DNA of 64,000 nucleotides from IMG/VR virus record IMGVR_UViG_3300023199_000204, positions 186,001 to 250,000 of that record; one strand, given 5' to 3'. The DNA is from a virus. The position numbers and the translations under genes are program-made. This document shows positions 16,675 to 24,655 of this stretch, in pieces. Below the pieces are notes generated by a model that saw only the letters and a program-made list of their open reading frames with translations, did no database searches and had not been told where the DNA came from. Positions within the stretch are counted from its first letter, which is position 1, and the number at the start of each line of letters is the position of its first letter.

Positions 16675-16875
16675 ATGAATGAATATAACTTCTATGTAAA
16701 GATTACGGTTAGAGAACGAGATTTTAGATCAGCATACAGATATATTGCTGAAAGACTTAAGCATTCTAGATTTGAAACACAATCGACTTTCTCTGAAGAT
16801 AAGAAGATTGATGAAACGATTGTAGATGATGTTATTGACAATTGTATGATTTTCGGAGTACCGAATGAGACTTAA
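16675..16875 (+). CDS. Hypothetical protein, 66 aa
   Basis: I use ATG 16675 rather than the TTG twelve bases earlier. N-terminal MNEYNFYVKITVRERDF looks like a beta strand opening, then a helix. Acidic C-terminus. Overlaps the next gene. No family recognised. Confidence 0.5.
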   Translation: MNEYNFYVKITVRERDFRSAYRYIAERLKHSRFETQSTFSEDKKIDETIVDDVIDNCMIFGVPNET

Positions 16876-17023
16876 TTGTTGTGTCTGTGGTGGGCTCGAA
16901 ATAATTTTATTTTTAATTTTTGTCCCCATATATAAAAAGCTTAAAAATAGGCACAAAAAACACCACGAAAAGTGTGAAGACTGTTCTTGTTCTCGCAAAA
17001 TAGAGGAGATAAATAATGAATGA
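16865..17023 (+). CDS. Small cysteine-rich membrane protein, 52 aa
   Basis: N-terminal CCVCGG, then a membrane helix (LEIILFLIFVPIY), then a basic stretch and CEDCSCS. The cysteines flanking the helix could bind a metal. ATG overlaps the previous stop region and TGA overlaps the next gene. Function unknown. Confidence 0.45.
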   Translation: MRLNCCVCGGLEIILFLIFVPIYKKLKNRHKKHHEKCEDCSCSRKIEEINNE

Positions 17024-17439
17024 ATCTAAAAAAGAAGACATTGTTAAGTTTTTGACAATTTTTTCAGATCAAGAAATGATGAATGTTGCGAGGGGAACAA
17101 ACAAAAGAACAAATTAATATTATGTTCAGTTCTGAACCAAAGTTAGCGTTGCGACTCAATGAAGAAATTGAAAAAGAACTTTTGACTATAAATTAAAGAA
17201 CTCTTGAAAAAAGAGTTAAAATATATGACGAAGCATTTTCTCACGAAGAAATTAAATATATGATAGAATGTTATTCAAGTGAGCTTGGAAAAAGCTTGAA
17301 AGAAAAACTTCCGACAGTTCAAGCAAAATGTGCTAAAATTAATATGAATGCGGGGATGAATTTATTTGATGAAATATATCAAAAAGTTACAGAAGAATTA
17401 GAGCAAGAGAATAACGACGAGAATGTAATCTTAAATTAA
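17016..17439 (+). pseudogene. DUF2059-like protein gene, frameshift plus TAA
   Basis: The first frame reads MNESKKEDIVKFLTIFSDQE and is lost at GAGGGGAACA near 17093. Removing one base there continues into REQTKEQINIMFSSEPK. A TAA (17194-17196) is followed in frame by RTLEKRVKIYDEAFSHEEIK, then YSSELGKSLKEKLP, which matches the core of DUF2059. The restored chain is about 140 residues. DUF2059 proteins are usually periplasmic; no signal is seen here. Confidence 0.55.
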
Positions 17440-17449
17440 AGGATTTAAA

Positions 17450-17605
17450 ATGGATAAGTTTGAGTTGGCAGAGTCAATAAAAAAACTGTATGATAAAGAA
17501 GACTTTGATGTCCAAGAAGCATATGTTATTGCCGACTTGGCAGCAGATCTTGCCGATTTAATTCTTAAAGAAAAAAGTGAAAAAGATGATGACCAAACGA
17601 ACTAG
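17450..17605 (+). CDS. Small acidic helical protein, 51 aa
   Basis: ATG follows AAAGGATTT. Product is acidic and Ala/Leu-rich (EAYVIADLAADLADLIL), one amphipathic helix after another. Overlaps the next gene by 20 bases. No family recognised. Confidence 0.45.
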   Translation: MDKFELAESIKKLYDKEDFDVQEAYVIADLAADLADLILKEKSEKDDDQTN

Positions 17606-18110
17606 AACGATAAATGTTTCTGCTCATAAATTAGAAGATATTTTTGATATATGTGAAGAGCCTTCGTATCTTCTTGGAAGAATTTGCGGAAGTGAAGAGA
17701 AAAATATTCCTTTGTCCACTATTCTAAATTCATCAGGACTTAATAAAGAATATTTTAATTTATTTACAAATATTACTAATATAAACTTCTCTTTTAAAGA
17801 GATTTGTTTAAAAACGGACTGTATGTGGGACGAAGTATATTATAATCTTAAAAATGAACAAACAATTCTTGAGATTACAGAAGAGCATTTATTTAATATG
17901 TTTAAAAAACATTATTCAAAAAAAGTTGTTGTTGTGGAGTTAATTGATGTTTTAAACAACAATGAAATAGTAGAAGTTTGTAATTACGTTGGATGTAATA
18001 AGGAAAAAGAATACGAACTTGAAAAAAAAATAGAGAAAATGTCTTGGAAAAGAATAGCAAAATTTGCTATGGATGTGCTTCAACTTAAACTTGGAAAGAA
18101 GAATGAATAG
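17586..18110 (+). CDS. Hypothetical protein, 174 aa
   Basis: Start taken at ATG 17586. Mixed alpha/beta composition with repeated mention of a short motif-like helix (WDEVYYNLKNEQTILEITEE). Several cysteines (ICEEP, RICGS, ICLKTDCMW, VCNYVGCNK) but not in zinc-ribbon spacing. Overlaps the deaminase gene by eight bases. Function unknown. Confidence 0.55.
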   Translation: MMTKRTRTINVSAHKLEDIFDICEEPSYLLGRICGSEEKNIPLSTILNSSGLNKEYFNLFTNITNINFSFKEICLKTDCMWDEVYYNLKNEQTILEITEEHLFNMFKKHYSKKVVVVELIDVLNNNEIVEVCNYVGCNKEKEYELEKKIEKMSWKRIAKFAMDVLQLKLGKKNE

Positions 18111-18513
18111 AAATGAAAGGCTTCTTATGAGAGCCTTTAATAAAAGTATAGAATCAAATCATCCAATATTTCCTATGGGAGCAATTCTTGCTCAGGGAAA
18201 TAGAATAATCTCTTATGGAACCAACAAGCACGGCTGTACTCATCCAAAACAAAAGGTGAGAACAAATAGCCTTGGAATGGAATATGGAAGGCATTTTCCT
18301 CACGCAGAACTAATATGTTTACTCGCCGCTCCAAAGAATAAGAGAATAGGATCAACAATCTATGTTGCTCGCAGATTAAATAAGGGAGGAACTGGAATGG
18401 CAAAGCCTTGTCAACATTGTCATACCTACCTTCTTAACGAAGGTGTCAAAAAAGTAGTTTATACGGTTAAATCAGAAGACTTCACTAATTGGTATAATGA
18501 TTATTACCTCTGA
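18103..18513 (+). CDS. Cytidine/deoxycytidylate deaminase family protein
   Basis: Zinc-dependent deaminase signatures: PHAELICLL (HAE, with catalytic Glu) near residue 65 and KPCQHCHTYL (PCxxC) near residue 101. A 136-residue single domain. Substrate could be a free nucleotide (dCMP or cytidine) or RNA/DNA cytosine. A free dCMP deaminase would feed dTTP synthesis for AT-rich DNA. Start at ATG 18103. The next gene overlaps its end. Confidence 0.8.
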   Translation: MNRNERLLMRAFNKSIESNHPIFPMGAILAQGNRIISYGTNKHGCTHPKQKVRTNSLGMEYGRHFPHAELICLLAAPKNKRIGSTIYVARRLNKGGTGMAKPCQHCHTYLLNEGVKKVVYTVKSEDFTNWYNDYYL

Positions 18514-18520
18514 GGAAAAA

Positions 18521-19651
18521 ATGTGGGAATTAAAAAACGGTAGAACTAAGCTTAATATATCTAAAATAAGAAAAACTTTTAAAGTAATAGAAGACGATGA
18601 CTTAAAATTAATTATTCCACAAAAAAATATGTGGGATTGGGAAGACGAAGAGAAATTTCTTCGCTCAATTATAGTGGATAAGAATGGTTATGTAGTTTCT
18701 TCTGGTTGGCCCAAATTTGGAAACTATGGTGAATTTATTCAAGATACAGAGGTTTTAAATAATGCTCTTCAAAATGATGATAAAATAAATTTTACTATGA
18801 AAGAGGACGGAAGTCTTTGTATTAGATCAGTAATTAATGACAAAGTAGTTCTTAGAACTCGTGGTACAATGTATGGGGGAGACTATGACGAGGAAGGAAA
18901 TCCCCCTTTTAGGGTAAAGTTTACTCAAGTTGCCGAGACGAAGTATCCTAAAATATTAGATCCAAATTGGATGAAAGACAGGTCTTTATTATTTGAATAT
19001 GTCTCTCCAGAAAATAGAATAGTTGTAGGATATTCAAAAGAAGATTTAGTTTTTATTGGATCGATTAGACACTCTGACTTAAAAATAGGTTCTTGGAATG
19101 AGCTTCAAAAAATAGCGGAAGAGGGAAAGCTTAACCTAGTTAAACTTCATAACCTTCCGCTAGAAGTGTCTGAGCTTCTTGAAAAAATTAAAAATTGGGA
19201 AGATGAAGGAATTGTCGCCAGAGTTAATAATGGAGAAGTTCTTGTTAAAATTAAAAGTGCTTCCTATTTGGCAAGGCATAGGTTAAAATCAAATCTTAAT
19301 TATAAATTTATATGTGAGTTTATTGAAATGTCTTTACCAAAAAACAAAGATGATTTAGAAAATCAGCTTTGTCAAATGGGAATGGATTTTGAAACAGTTT
19401 CAGAAGCAATTAAAATATATGATTTATATTGTCAAGCAGAAAATGAAACCCAAGAGGCTTTAAATGAAGCAATAAAACTATATGAATCGTTTTCATCTAA
19501 AGAAACAGATCCAAGATTGATTAGAAAAGACTACGCTATGATTGCTACCAAAGCTCCGTTTCCAACAAGAACATTTATGTTTTTACTTTATGATAATAAA
19601 CAACAGAAACTTAAAGATTTTTACAAAAAAGTCGTTTGGACTAAGCATTAG
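18521..19651 (+). CDS. RNA ligase (Rnl1-like)
   Basis: The covalent nucleotidyltransferase motif I, MKEDGSLCIRS, lies near residue 94 with the lysine that takes AMP. RTRGT (motif Ia-like), LLFEYVSP (motif III) and EGIVARV plus VKIKSASYLARHR (motifs IV/V) follow. A helical C-terminal domain of about 130 residues is like that of T4 RNA ligase 1. It would seal RNA breaks such as cleaved tRNA anticodon loops. Start at ATG 18521 after GAGGAAAA; an ATG at 18497 is possible. Confidence 0.82.
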   Translation: MWELKNGRTKLNISKIRKTFKVIEDDDLKLIIPQKNMWDWEDEEKFLRSIIVDKNGYVVSSGWPKFGNYGEFIQDTEVLNNALQNDDKINFTMKEDGSLCIRSVINDKVVLRTRGTMYGGDYDEEGNPPFRVKFTQVAETKYPKILDPNWMKDRSLLFEYVSPENRIVVGYSKEDLVFIGSIRHSDLKIGSWNELQKIAEEGKLNLVKLHNLPLEVSELLEKIKNWEDEGIVARVNNGEVLVKIKSASYLARHRLKSNLNYKFICEFIEMSLPKNKDDLENQLCQMGMDFETVSEAIKIYDLYCQAENETQEALNEAIKLYESFSSKETDPRLIRKDYAMIATKAPFPTRTFMFLLYDNKQQKLKDFYKKVVWTKH

Positions 19652-19657
19652 TGAATT

Positions 19658-19795
19658 ATGTATAGCAAATATAATAAAATAAAAAAGAAATTAAATAGAC
19701 TAGAAACTAGGCAAAAGAAATTAATTAAACTTTTGTTTATTAAAAACTCTATGACAAGAGACCAGTTGAGAAGCAAAATGAATGAGTTGATGTGA
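19658..19795 (+). CDS. Small basic coiled-coil protein, 45 aa
   Basis: ATG 19658 to TGA 19793-19795. Entirely helical and Lys-rich (KIKKKLNRLETRQKKLIKLL). No family recognised. Short, so called mainly on position between genes and its complete frame. Confidence 0.4.
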   Translation: MYSKYNKIKKKLNRLETRQKKLIKLLFIKNSMTRDQLRSKMNELM

Positions 19796-19797
19796 CA

Positions 19798-20102
19798 ATG
19801 TCTAATATAAAAAAACACAACATAAACTTAATATAAATAATATTATTAATGAGTTTAGAGACCCAGAAAGTAGACTTATTATAAGAAAATTTCTTAAATT
19901 AATAAGCTAGCCAGAAATTAGGTTTAAGTTAGTAGAAGAAGCTAAAAACATAACAGATAAATTATTCAATTCTCCTTCAAATAAGGAAAGGCTTGATGGT
20001 AATAAAGCTAAAGAGTTAGAAGAGGTGATAGAAGGACTTTGTTTATTTTATCAAAGATATATAGAAAACATTAATATTCCAAACCCGATGATAGGAAGAT
20101 GA
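19798..20102 (+). pseudogene. Frameshifted gene with in-frame TAG
   Basis: From ATG 19798 the frame fails at a seven-A run (19808-19814). Adding one A continues into TQHKLNINNIINEFRDPE. A TAG at 19908-19910 interrupts KFLKLIS-PEIRFKLVEEA, where Gln (CAG) fits. The remainder runs through KELEEVIEGLCLFYQRYIE to TGA 20100-20102. About 100 residues restored, helical, family unknown. Confidence 0.5.
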
Positions 20103-20164
20103 GATACATTCATTATAAAATATTAGGAAGCCCTTATCATCTAAGAAAAGTAATAAAGAAATAG
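20099..20164 (+). CDS. Possible 21-aa peptide
   Basis: ATG overlaps the stop of the preceding remnant and the frame ends at TAG 20162-20164. The basic peptide MRYIHYKILGSPYHLRKVIK has no known relative. It may be chance; listed because the start overlap follows the pattern of true genes here. Confidence 0.2.
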   Translation: MRYIHYKILGSPYHLRKVIKK

Positions 20165-20200
20165 AAAAAAAATCTTTGTTTTTTTTAAAGGATATGAAAT

Positions 20201-20623
20201 ATGGATTGTAGAGATTTTGCTAATCTTTCCAACAAATGGTATGAAAGAATTACTGATGATGAGAAATATGTAATCATTAATCTTTATTGGGAAGATGAAG
20301 AAGATTCTTACGAAGAAGAAGTAAAAGTTCCGATTAAATATGAAGTTTGTAATACCTGTAATGGAAAGGGAACGCACGTTAATCCATCAATAGATGCCCA
20401 CGGAATATCTTCAGAAGAATTTAATGATGATCCAGGCTTCGCTGAAGATTATTTTAGTGGAGTTTATAATGTTTCGTGTTATGAGTGTAAAGGTAAAAGA
20501 GTAGTTCCTGAAATAAATGAGGAATTTTGTAATGATGAGCTACTTGATAGAGTTAGAGAGCATCAAAAAGTCATTTATGAAATGAATTATGAAAGAGCAA
20601 GAGAAATTAAATACGGATACTAA
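20201..20623 (+). CDS. DnaJ-type zinc-finger protein, 140 aa
   Basis: Contains CNTCNGKGTH and CYECKGKRVV, two CxxCxGxG-like repeats as in the DnaJ cysteine-rich domain, about 45 residues apart, enough for one zinc centre. There is no J domain. The rest is acidic. Likely a small redox or client-binding accessory; the exact role is open. ATG follows AAAGGATATGAAAT. Confidence 0.65.
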   Translation: MDCRDFANLSNKWYERITDDEKYVIINLYWEDEEDSYEEEVKVPIKYEVCNTCNGKGTHVNPSIDAHGISSEEFNDDPGFAEDYFSGVYNVSCYECKGKRVVPEINEEFCNDELLDRVREHQKVIYEMNYERAREIKYGY

Positions 20624-20640
20624 ATAAGTAGGAGCTTAAA

Positions 20641-20952
20641 ATGAATAAACCCTTTGAAAATTTTTGTAAAAAACATTTTGTCAGCAGTAATGGTAGTGTC
20701 CAGAAACTTAGTTCTAATAATAAAGAAGCAAAAGAAAGAAAAAAAAAGATCGCTATTAAAAAGGTTAGAAGTTCTGAAAGAAAACTAATTGCCGCTCTTA
20801 AAAGAAAAGAATTAGAGCTACTTAAAATAAACAAAAAAGAAAGTAAAGAAGAATATGAATCTATCTTTAATAATATTAAAGAAATAAATCAAAAACTAAA
20901 TAATGTAAGAAAACAACTAACAACGATGTATTTAAATAAAAATAAAGTATGA
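20641..20952 (+). CDS. Basic coiled-coil protein, 103 aa
   Basis: Lys-rich coiled coil over residues 30-100, no cysteine core or membrane helix. ATG follows TAGGAGCTTAAA. Overlaps the next gene by ATGA-type contact. No family recognised. Confidence 0.55.
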   Translation: MNKPFENFCKKHFVSSNGSVQKLSSNNKEAKERKKKIAIKKVRSSERKLIAALKRKELELLKINKKESKEEYESIFNNIKEINQKLNNVRKQLTTMYLNKNKV

Positions 20953-21200
20953 AATATTATACAGACATTGATATAATAAGAGGTGAGTTTGAATATTCAG
21001 TAGATGTAGAAATTAATCTTTATAAAGACTATGCCAAAATAGTTAATTCAAAAATTTCTTGTTATTTATATGATGGAGAAGAAATAACTGATTTTATTGG
21101 ACCACCAGAAAGGGAACAAGTTCCTATAAATGCTTGGATAAAGCTTAATAATTATGAAGAAGAAAGAGTGATTGAAGAGGCATTAAATGAATTATGTTAA
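20949..21200 (+). CDS. Hypothetical acidic protein, 83 aa
   Basis: Acidic, beta-rich (EFEYSVDVEINLYKDYAKI) with a helical C-terminus. Overlaps the genes before and after. No family recognised. Confidence 0.55.
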   Translation: MKYYTDIDIIRGEFEYSVDVEINLYKDYAKIVNSKISCYLYDGEEITDFIGPPEREQVPINAWIKLNNYEEERVIEEALNELC

Positions 21201-21414
21201 GTTATTGTTGTTAAGTTTATTTATATTTTCTTGTGGAGGCATAAGAACTCCAATGGATAAATATTGTAAGAGAGAGTGTTTATCTATTTATGATGAAGTT
21301 GAAACAGCTTATTGGTTAGGTAATGATAACATTTTAAATAAAACTAGATGTGGATGTGTTGTAAATGGCAAAGAAGAAACAGAGTTCTTACCCCAAAGAA
21401 AACCTAATAACTGA
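21187..21414 (+). CDS. Small lipoprotein, 75 aa
   Basis: N-terminal signal KLLLLSLFIFSCGG with lipobox Cys near residue 16, so exported and lipidated. Mature part has four more cysteines (KYCKREC, RCGC). Overlaps the next gene by 50 bases in another frame. Function unknown. Confidence 0.6.
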   Translation: MNYVKLLLLSLFIFSCGGIRTPMDKYCKRECLSIYDEVETAYWLGNDNILNKTRCGCVVNGKEETEFLPQRKPNN

Positions 21415-21823
21415 AAGCTGGTTATTAAATGAACTTACTTCATATGAAGCTGAGATAATAAATCTTTTAGAGCCTCCAAGGAATCATATAGATTCCAAGG
21501 ATCCGTATGACAAAGCAAAGTCTCAAAGACTTCTTGCTATGAGAAGCATACATTTAAAGGCTAGATTTCCCAATGGCAGAGTATTTTGGGCACAGGCTGG
21601 GACAGTATGTAACTCAACACCTAAAGATAGTGTAGAAGAGTTTGAGTCAATTGAAGTGGCTTATATGGAAGAAGGAGAGCCCAAACCATTAAAAAAACTA
21701 ATTGATGTCGGCTTAGGAGAGAAAAAGAAATCATTAATTAAAAACTGTAATAAAAAAAACTTAGAAGCAATGTTAATGATAATCGCTTCCTTAAAAAAGA
21801 AAAAGAAAAAAGAGAAATGGTGA
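21365..21823 (+). CDS. Hypothetical protein, 152 aa
   Basis: Soluble protein; the middle has a beta-rich stretch (IHLKARFPNGRVFWAQAG) and the C-terminus a poly-Lys tail (SLKKKKKKEKW). Its start lies inside the lipoprotein gene. Stop TGA overlaps the next ATG. No family recognised. Confidence 0.6.
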   Translation: MAKKKQSSYPKENLITESWLLNELTSYEAEIINLLEPPRNHIDSKDPYDKAKSQRLLAMRSIHLKARFPNGRVFWAQAGTVCNSTPKDSVEEFESIEVAYMEEGEPKPLKKLIDVGLGEKKKSLIKNCNKKNLEAMLMIIASLKKKKKKEKW

Positions 21824-21984
21824 TGTTTTTTGTTCTATCAGAAAACAAAAATATAATTATTGTGGAAGCTCTTTTTAAGAAAAAAGAAAAAGCAGAAGAG
21901 TATAGAAATTTAATGAATAATATGTATCCATCAATTAATCATTGGGTAGAAGATTTTAAAGGAGATGAGAATGAACAATCGTAA
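21823..21984 (+). CDS. Hypothetical protein, 53 aa
   Basis: ATG overlaps the previous TGA (TGATG). N-terminus FFVLSENKNIIIVEALFKKK followed by a helix and an acidic end. Similar opening to several small alpha/beta proteins here. Complete frame; family unknown. Confidence 0.45.
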   Translation: MFFVLSENKNIIIVEALFKKKEKAEEYRNLMNNMYPSINHWVEDFKGDENEQS

Positions 21985-22162
21985 TGAAGCTAATCAGGCA
22001 TTAAAAGAAATGGAAGAAAGCACTAAGAAAGGAAATAGTGCTTCAGGTCGCTTAAATAAAATTGGTGATAAAAGTTTAGCAGAAAAGGTAAAAAAAGTTT
22101 CAAACGATATGGATGAGTGTGTTAAAGAAATTAAAAGGAAACTTAATAAAGACAATAATTAA
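21965..22162 (+). CDS. Small charged helical protein, 65 aa
   Basis: Strong ribosome site (AAAGGAGATGAG). Glu/Lys-rich, helical, no cysteine core. ATG 21971 is an alternative start. No family recognised. Confidence 0.5.
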   Translation: MRMNNRNEANQALKEMEESTKKGNSASGRLNKIGDKSLAEKVKKVSNDMDECVKEIKRKLNKDNN

Positions 22163-22164
22163 AT

Positions 22165-22428
22165 ATGACAAAAGAAGAAATTGAAATTATAATAAAAAAC
22201 TTCATTAAAGATGAAGATCTACAAAAAATAATTTTAAAATACATATCAAATTGCAAAAACAAAGAAAAAATTAAAGATTGTGTATCTAGTAATATTAACA
22301 ATCTTATTTCAACATTAATCAGTTTAACACTTGCTATTATTATGGAGAATGAAGAATGTCTAGAGGAAATCACAGAACAAGAGCAAGATTTAAAGAAAGA
22401 AAAGAACAAAGAAGGAAGGAAGCTTTAA
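22165..22428 (+). CDS. Hypothetical protein, 87 aa
   Basis: Helical protein with a moderately hydrophobic segment (NLISTLISLTLAIIMENE) that might be membrane associated. Its end overlaps the next gene by 73 bases. Family unknown. Confidence 0.45.
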   Translation: MTKEEIEIIIKNFIKDEDLQKIILKYISNCKNKEKIKDCVSSNINNLISTLISLTLAIIMENEECLEEITEQEQDLKKEKNKEGRKL

Positions 22429-22562
22429 AGAGACAAGAATGTAGAGATAAATTAACTCCAGAGCAACAACTAGATAGGCTTAATTCTTTGCTTGGCGAAG
22501 GAATTGGTGCTCAAAAAGAAAGGGACAAGTTGCGTAGAAAGATAGAAGAAAACAAAGAATAA
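22356..22562 (+). CDS. Basic helical protein, 68 aa
   Basis: Arg/Lys/Glu-rich single helix (RTRARFKERKEQRRKEALKR), probably coiled coil or RNA-binding. ATG is preceded by TATGGAGAATGA. Last gene before boundary element copy 2. No family recognised. Confidence 0.5.
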   Translation: MSRGNHRTRARFKERKEQRRKEALKRQECRDKLTPEQQLDRLNSLLGEGIGAQKERDKLRRKIEENKE

Positions 22563-22602
22563 CATTCGTTTTATATAAGGTGTTGAGATTTAAGGAAGTA
22601 TC

Positions 22603-22650
22603 CAACGTACGCGTGCGTGAGTTTTGATTTTTTTGTCTCGACGATTTTAC
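22603..22650 (+). repeat. Boundary element, copy 2 of 3
   Basis: Same element as at 14263 and 41952: CGTACGCGTGCG palindrome (22606-22617), GAGTTTTGATTTTTTT, then GTCTCGACGATTTTA. It sits 40 bases after the previous gene and about 100 bases before the ATG of the GC-richer gene at 22751. Matches copy 3 better than copy 1. Regulatory role inferred. Confidence 0.75.
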
Positions 22651-22750
22651 TTTTCGATGAAAATTAGGGAGGTGAACTAGATTATTAAATAATGGGATTA
22701 AAAGGGAGAAATAGTTCTAAGTTTTATTAATTAATTTAAAGGAGAAAGAA

Positions 22751-23254
22751 ATGGAAGAAACTCAAACTAATACTAATACCGATACTGAAAACAAAAAGAA
22801 AACGGACCCCGCTGTCCAGCGACTTCGTAAGATCTCTCGTTGCGTTCAGACTTTGCTTCAGGTTGAAGGTGAAGAAATTACCTCAAAACAAGTAATGGAG
22901 CTTCTAGCTGATAAAGATCTAAGCGATAATGTAGACCCTGTTGCTTTGAAGGAAGAGGTTAAGGCTCAGATTCCTAATCTACCTCAACCGGCTCAGATCT
23001 CAACTAGTAGCGAGCGTCGTGAAGCCCTTGAAACCTATATGTCATCTCATTGGGACGATGTAAAGGATAACGAGGTTGTTAGATCAGCTCTATTTAATGC
23101 TTATTGTCAGGGTCGCTACTCGAAGGAGCATCGGGAAGGAATGAAATCTGAGCTGCTTGCTCGCCTCAATGGTGATGCTCCTGACAGCTCAACAGTTAGT
23201 TCAGGTGATGACACATCTGATGCCCCTAGTGATGGAAAAGATCTAGACTTTTAA
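22751..23254 (+). CDS. Acidic protein with GC-richer codons, 167 aa
   Basis: Strong ribosome site (AAAGGAGAAAG). Thr/Asn-rich head, a helical core (VQRLRKISRCVQTLLQVE, then SSERREALETYMSS), and an acidic Ser/Asp tail ending GKDLDF, like the tails of phage single-strand-binding proteins. No OB fold is apparent, so that link is only analogy. Codons are richer in C and G than in neighbours, suggesting high expression. Flanked by boundary element 2 and a hairpin, it looks like its own transcription unit. Confidence 0.6.
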   Translation: MEETQTNTNTDTENKKKTDPAVQRLRKISRCVQTLLQVEGEEITSKQVMELLADKDLSDNVDPVALKEEVKAQIPNLPQPAQISTSSERREALETYMSSHWDDVKDNEVVRSALFNAYCQGRYSKEHREGMKSELLARLNGDAPDSSTVSSGDDTSDAPSDGKDLDF

Positions 23255-23264
23255 TCCTAATTTA

Positions 23265-23300
23265 GACATACAGTGATTGCCCTCCCTTCCACTGTATGTC
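23265..23300 (+). terminator. 11-bp hairpin with CCTCCC in the loop
   Basis: GACATACAGTG (23265-23275) and its exact complement CACTGTATGTC (23290-23300) enclose ATTGCCCTCCCTTC. No T-run follows, so a simple intrinsic terminator is less likely. It lies directly between the acidic gene and a tRNA-like fold, so it may be a processing or 3'-end-protecting structure. The loop sequence could pair with a Shine-Dalgarno. Confidence 0.5.
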
Positions 23301-23302
23301 GG

Positions 23303-23370
23303 ACCTCAGAAGCTTTTTTGGTGAAGCCCAGTCTCTGGAGCAAGAGGGGTTCAAATCCCCTCCTGAGGCT
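23303..23370 (+). ncRNA. tRNA-like element with stunted anticodon arm
   Basis: CCTCAG (23304-23309) pairs with CTGAGG (23363-23368). GCTT/AAGC forms a D-like arm, and AGGGG-TTCAAAT-CCCCT (23345-23361) is a perfect T arm. Only 17 bases lie between the D and T arms; they fold as CCAG-TCT-CTGG instead of a normal seven-base anticodon loop. It is therefore not a standard tRNA. A decayed tRNA, a processing signal or a tRNA mimic are possible. Confidence 0.5.
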
Positions 23371-23390
23371 TATAGAAGAAAGGAATATAA

Positions 23391-23906
23391 ATGAATAGGT
23401 ACTTTATTGATACGGAGTTTATTGAAAGTGGAAAATGTATTGAACCACTAAGTATTTGCCTTATTAAAGAAAATAAAAAAACAGGGAAGGTTGAAGATAA
23501 ATATTACGCAATAAATATTGATTGCGATATATCTATCACAAACGACTGGGTAAAAGAAAATGTTTTAAAACATCTTCCAAAAGTATCTTCTCCATTATAT
23601 AAAAGTAAAGAAAAAATAGCTGGAGATTTAATTAGCTTTACAAAAGAAGATAATTTATTTGAGATGTGGGGATGGTTTCCTACATATGACTGGGTAGTTA
23701 TAAAAAATATATTCGGTAGCATATATTCTTTACCTAATAATTTTCCAAATAAAATATATTGTTTAAGACAGTGGCTATATCATTTAGGATTAAGATTTAA
23801 TATTCTTCCAAAAAAAGATAAATCAAAAGTTCATAGTGCTGAGTATGATGCTGAATGGGCACGAAGAACATTTAGAATTCTTAATAAAATAGAAGGAACT
23901 AAATGA
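23391..23906 (+). CDS. 3'-5' exoribonuclease, DEDDh type
   Basis: Opens with YFIDTEFIES (motif I, D and E), has a mid-protein YDWVVIKN (motif II Asp) and ends with HSAEYDAEWARR (motif III, His and Asp). This is the pattern of the Rv2179c-like 3'-5' exoribonuclease family found widely in phages. 171 residues, complete. Likely degrades RNA or trims tRNA ends. ATG follows AAAGGAATATAA after the tRNA-like element. Confidence 0.8.
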   Translation: MNRYFIDTEFIESGKCIEPLSICLIKENKKTGKVEDKYYAINIDCDISITNDWVKENVLKHLPKVSSPLYKSKEKIAGDLISFTKEDNLFEMWGWFPTYDWVVIKNIFGSIYSLPNNFPNKIYCLRQWLYHLGLRFNILPKKDKSKVHSAEYDAEWARRTFRILNKIEGTK

Positions 23907-24055
23907 TAGTATTATTTATAATATTAGGCATAATCTTTGGATTTATTTTAAAAAAACTTCTAATTTATTTTGAATTTAAAGAAGATATATCTTTTTATGT
24001 TTCTGTCTTTGGTTCTATAATATTAACTTATTTTCTTTTAAGGAGATTGATGTGA
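23903..24055 (+). CDS. Two-helix membrane protein, 50 aa
   Basis: ATG overlaps the exonuclease stop. Two membrane helices (MIVLFIILGIIFGFIL and YVSVFGSIILTYFLL) joined by a short acidic loop. TGA overlaps the next GTG start. Function unknown. Confidence 0.45.
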   Translation: MIVLFIILGIIFGFILKKLLIYFEFKEDISFYVSVFGSIILTYFLLRRLM

Positions 24056-24438
24056 AAAAATTAGGATGGACATTACTTGTTCTAGTAATGCTTGTAGGGT
24101 TTGGTTTTAGTGTGTATCTTTACAATGTTGAAAAAGAATATGTTGGTACTGTTGTTGATAAAGCAATTAAAAGAGTAGGTAATAAAGATCAATATATGAT
24201 ATATGTTAAACTTAAAAATGGAAAATCAATAGTGTTCAAAAATGTAGATTCATCTGTCTTAAGGGTATGGGATTGGAAATTTAATTCTTCAGATCTATAC
24301 GCTTTAATCTTAAAAGGTAGAACCTATAAGTTTAGAGTTTATGGTCTCAGATCAACTGCCTGTTCTTGTTATGAAAATATAGTAGATGTTAAAAAAGGTC
24401 CAATATATGTCAAAAATTTTAAGATTAGAGGATTATAA
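24052..24438 (+). CDS. Membrane-anchored protein, 128 aa
   Basis: GTG start overlapping the previous stop, preceded by AAGGAGATTGAT. One N-terminal membrane helix (LLVLVMLVGFGFSVYLY), then a beta-rich domain likely outside the cytoplasm, with a CSCY pair. Similar layout to phage immunity or envelope proteins, but no family is recognised. Confidence 0.55.
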   Translation: MKKLGWTLLVLVMLVGFGFSVYLYNVEKEYVGTVVDKAIKRVGNKDQYMIYVKLKNGKSIVFKNVDSSVLRVWDWKFNSSDLYALILKGRTYKFRVYGLRSTACSCYENIVDVKKGPIYVKNFKIRGL

Positions 24439-24655
24439 TTCTTCTATGAGATATGTAGATTTTGTTAGAGAATCAGGACTGGCGGTTTGGAGAATTCACT
24501 CAACTTTATGGTTGTGTTTAGTAATCTCCCAAGGGAAGCCTGTTTGGTTTACATCTAATCTTAAAGTATCAACTATTATTGATAGGAAAAATGCTACCAA
24601 GTATTTTAAATTAAGAAATGTCTATAAGAACAAAGCCAATAAAGAACTTAATTGA
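24407..24655 (+). CDS. Hypothetical protein, 82 aa
   Basis: I use ATG 24407; an upstream in-frame ATG (24386) overlaps the previous gene further. Central hydrophobic segment (LAVWRIHSTLWLCLVIS). Its end overlaps the next gene. No family recognised. Confidence 0.45.
   Translation: MSKILRLEDYNSSMRYVDFVRESGLAVWRIHSTLWLCLVISQGKPVWFTSNLKVSTIIDRKNATKYFKLRNVYKNKANKELN

Noticed and set aside
22751-23254. Calling the acidic-tailed protein a single-strand DNA-binding protein
   Set aside because: The acidic tail is suggestive, but no OB-fold pattern is visible in the core, so only a descriptive name is given.
23303-23370. tmRNA or a normal suppressor tRNA
   Set aside because: Too short for tmRNA, no tag peptide frame, and no seven-base anticodon loop; no CTA, TTA or TCA triplet sits in a plausible anticodon position.
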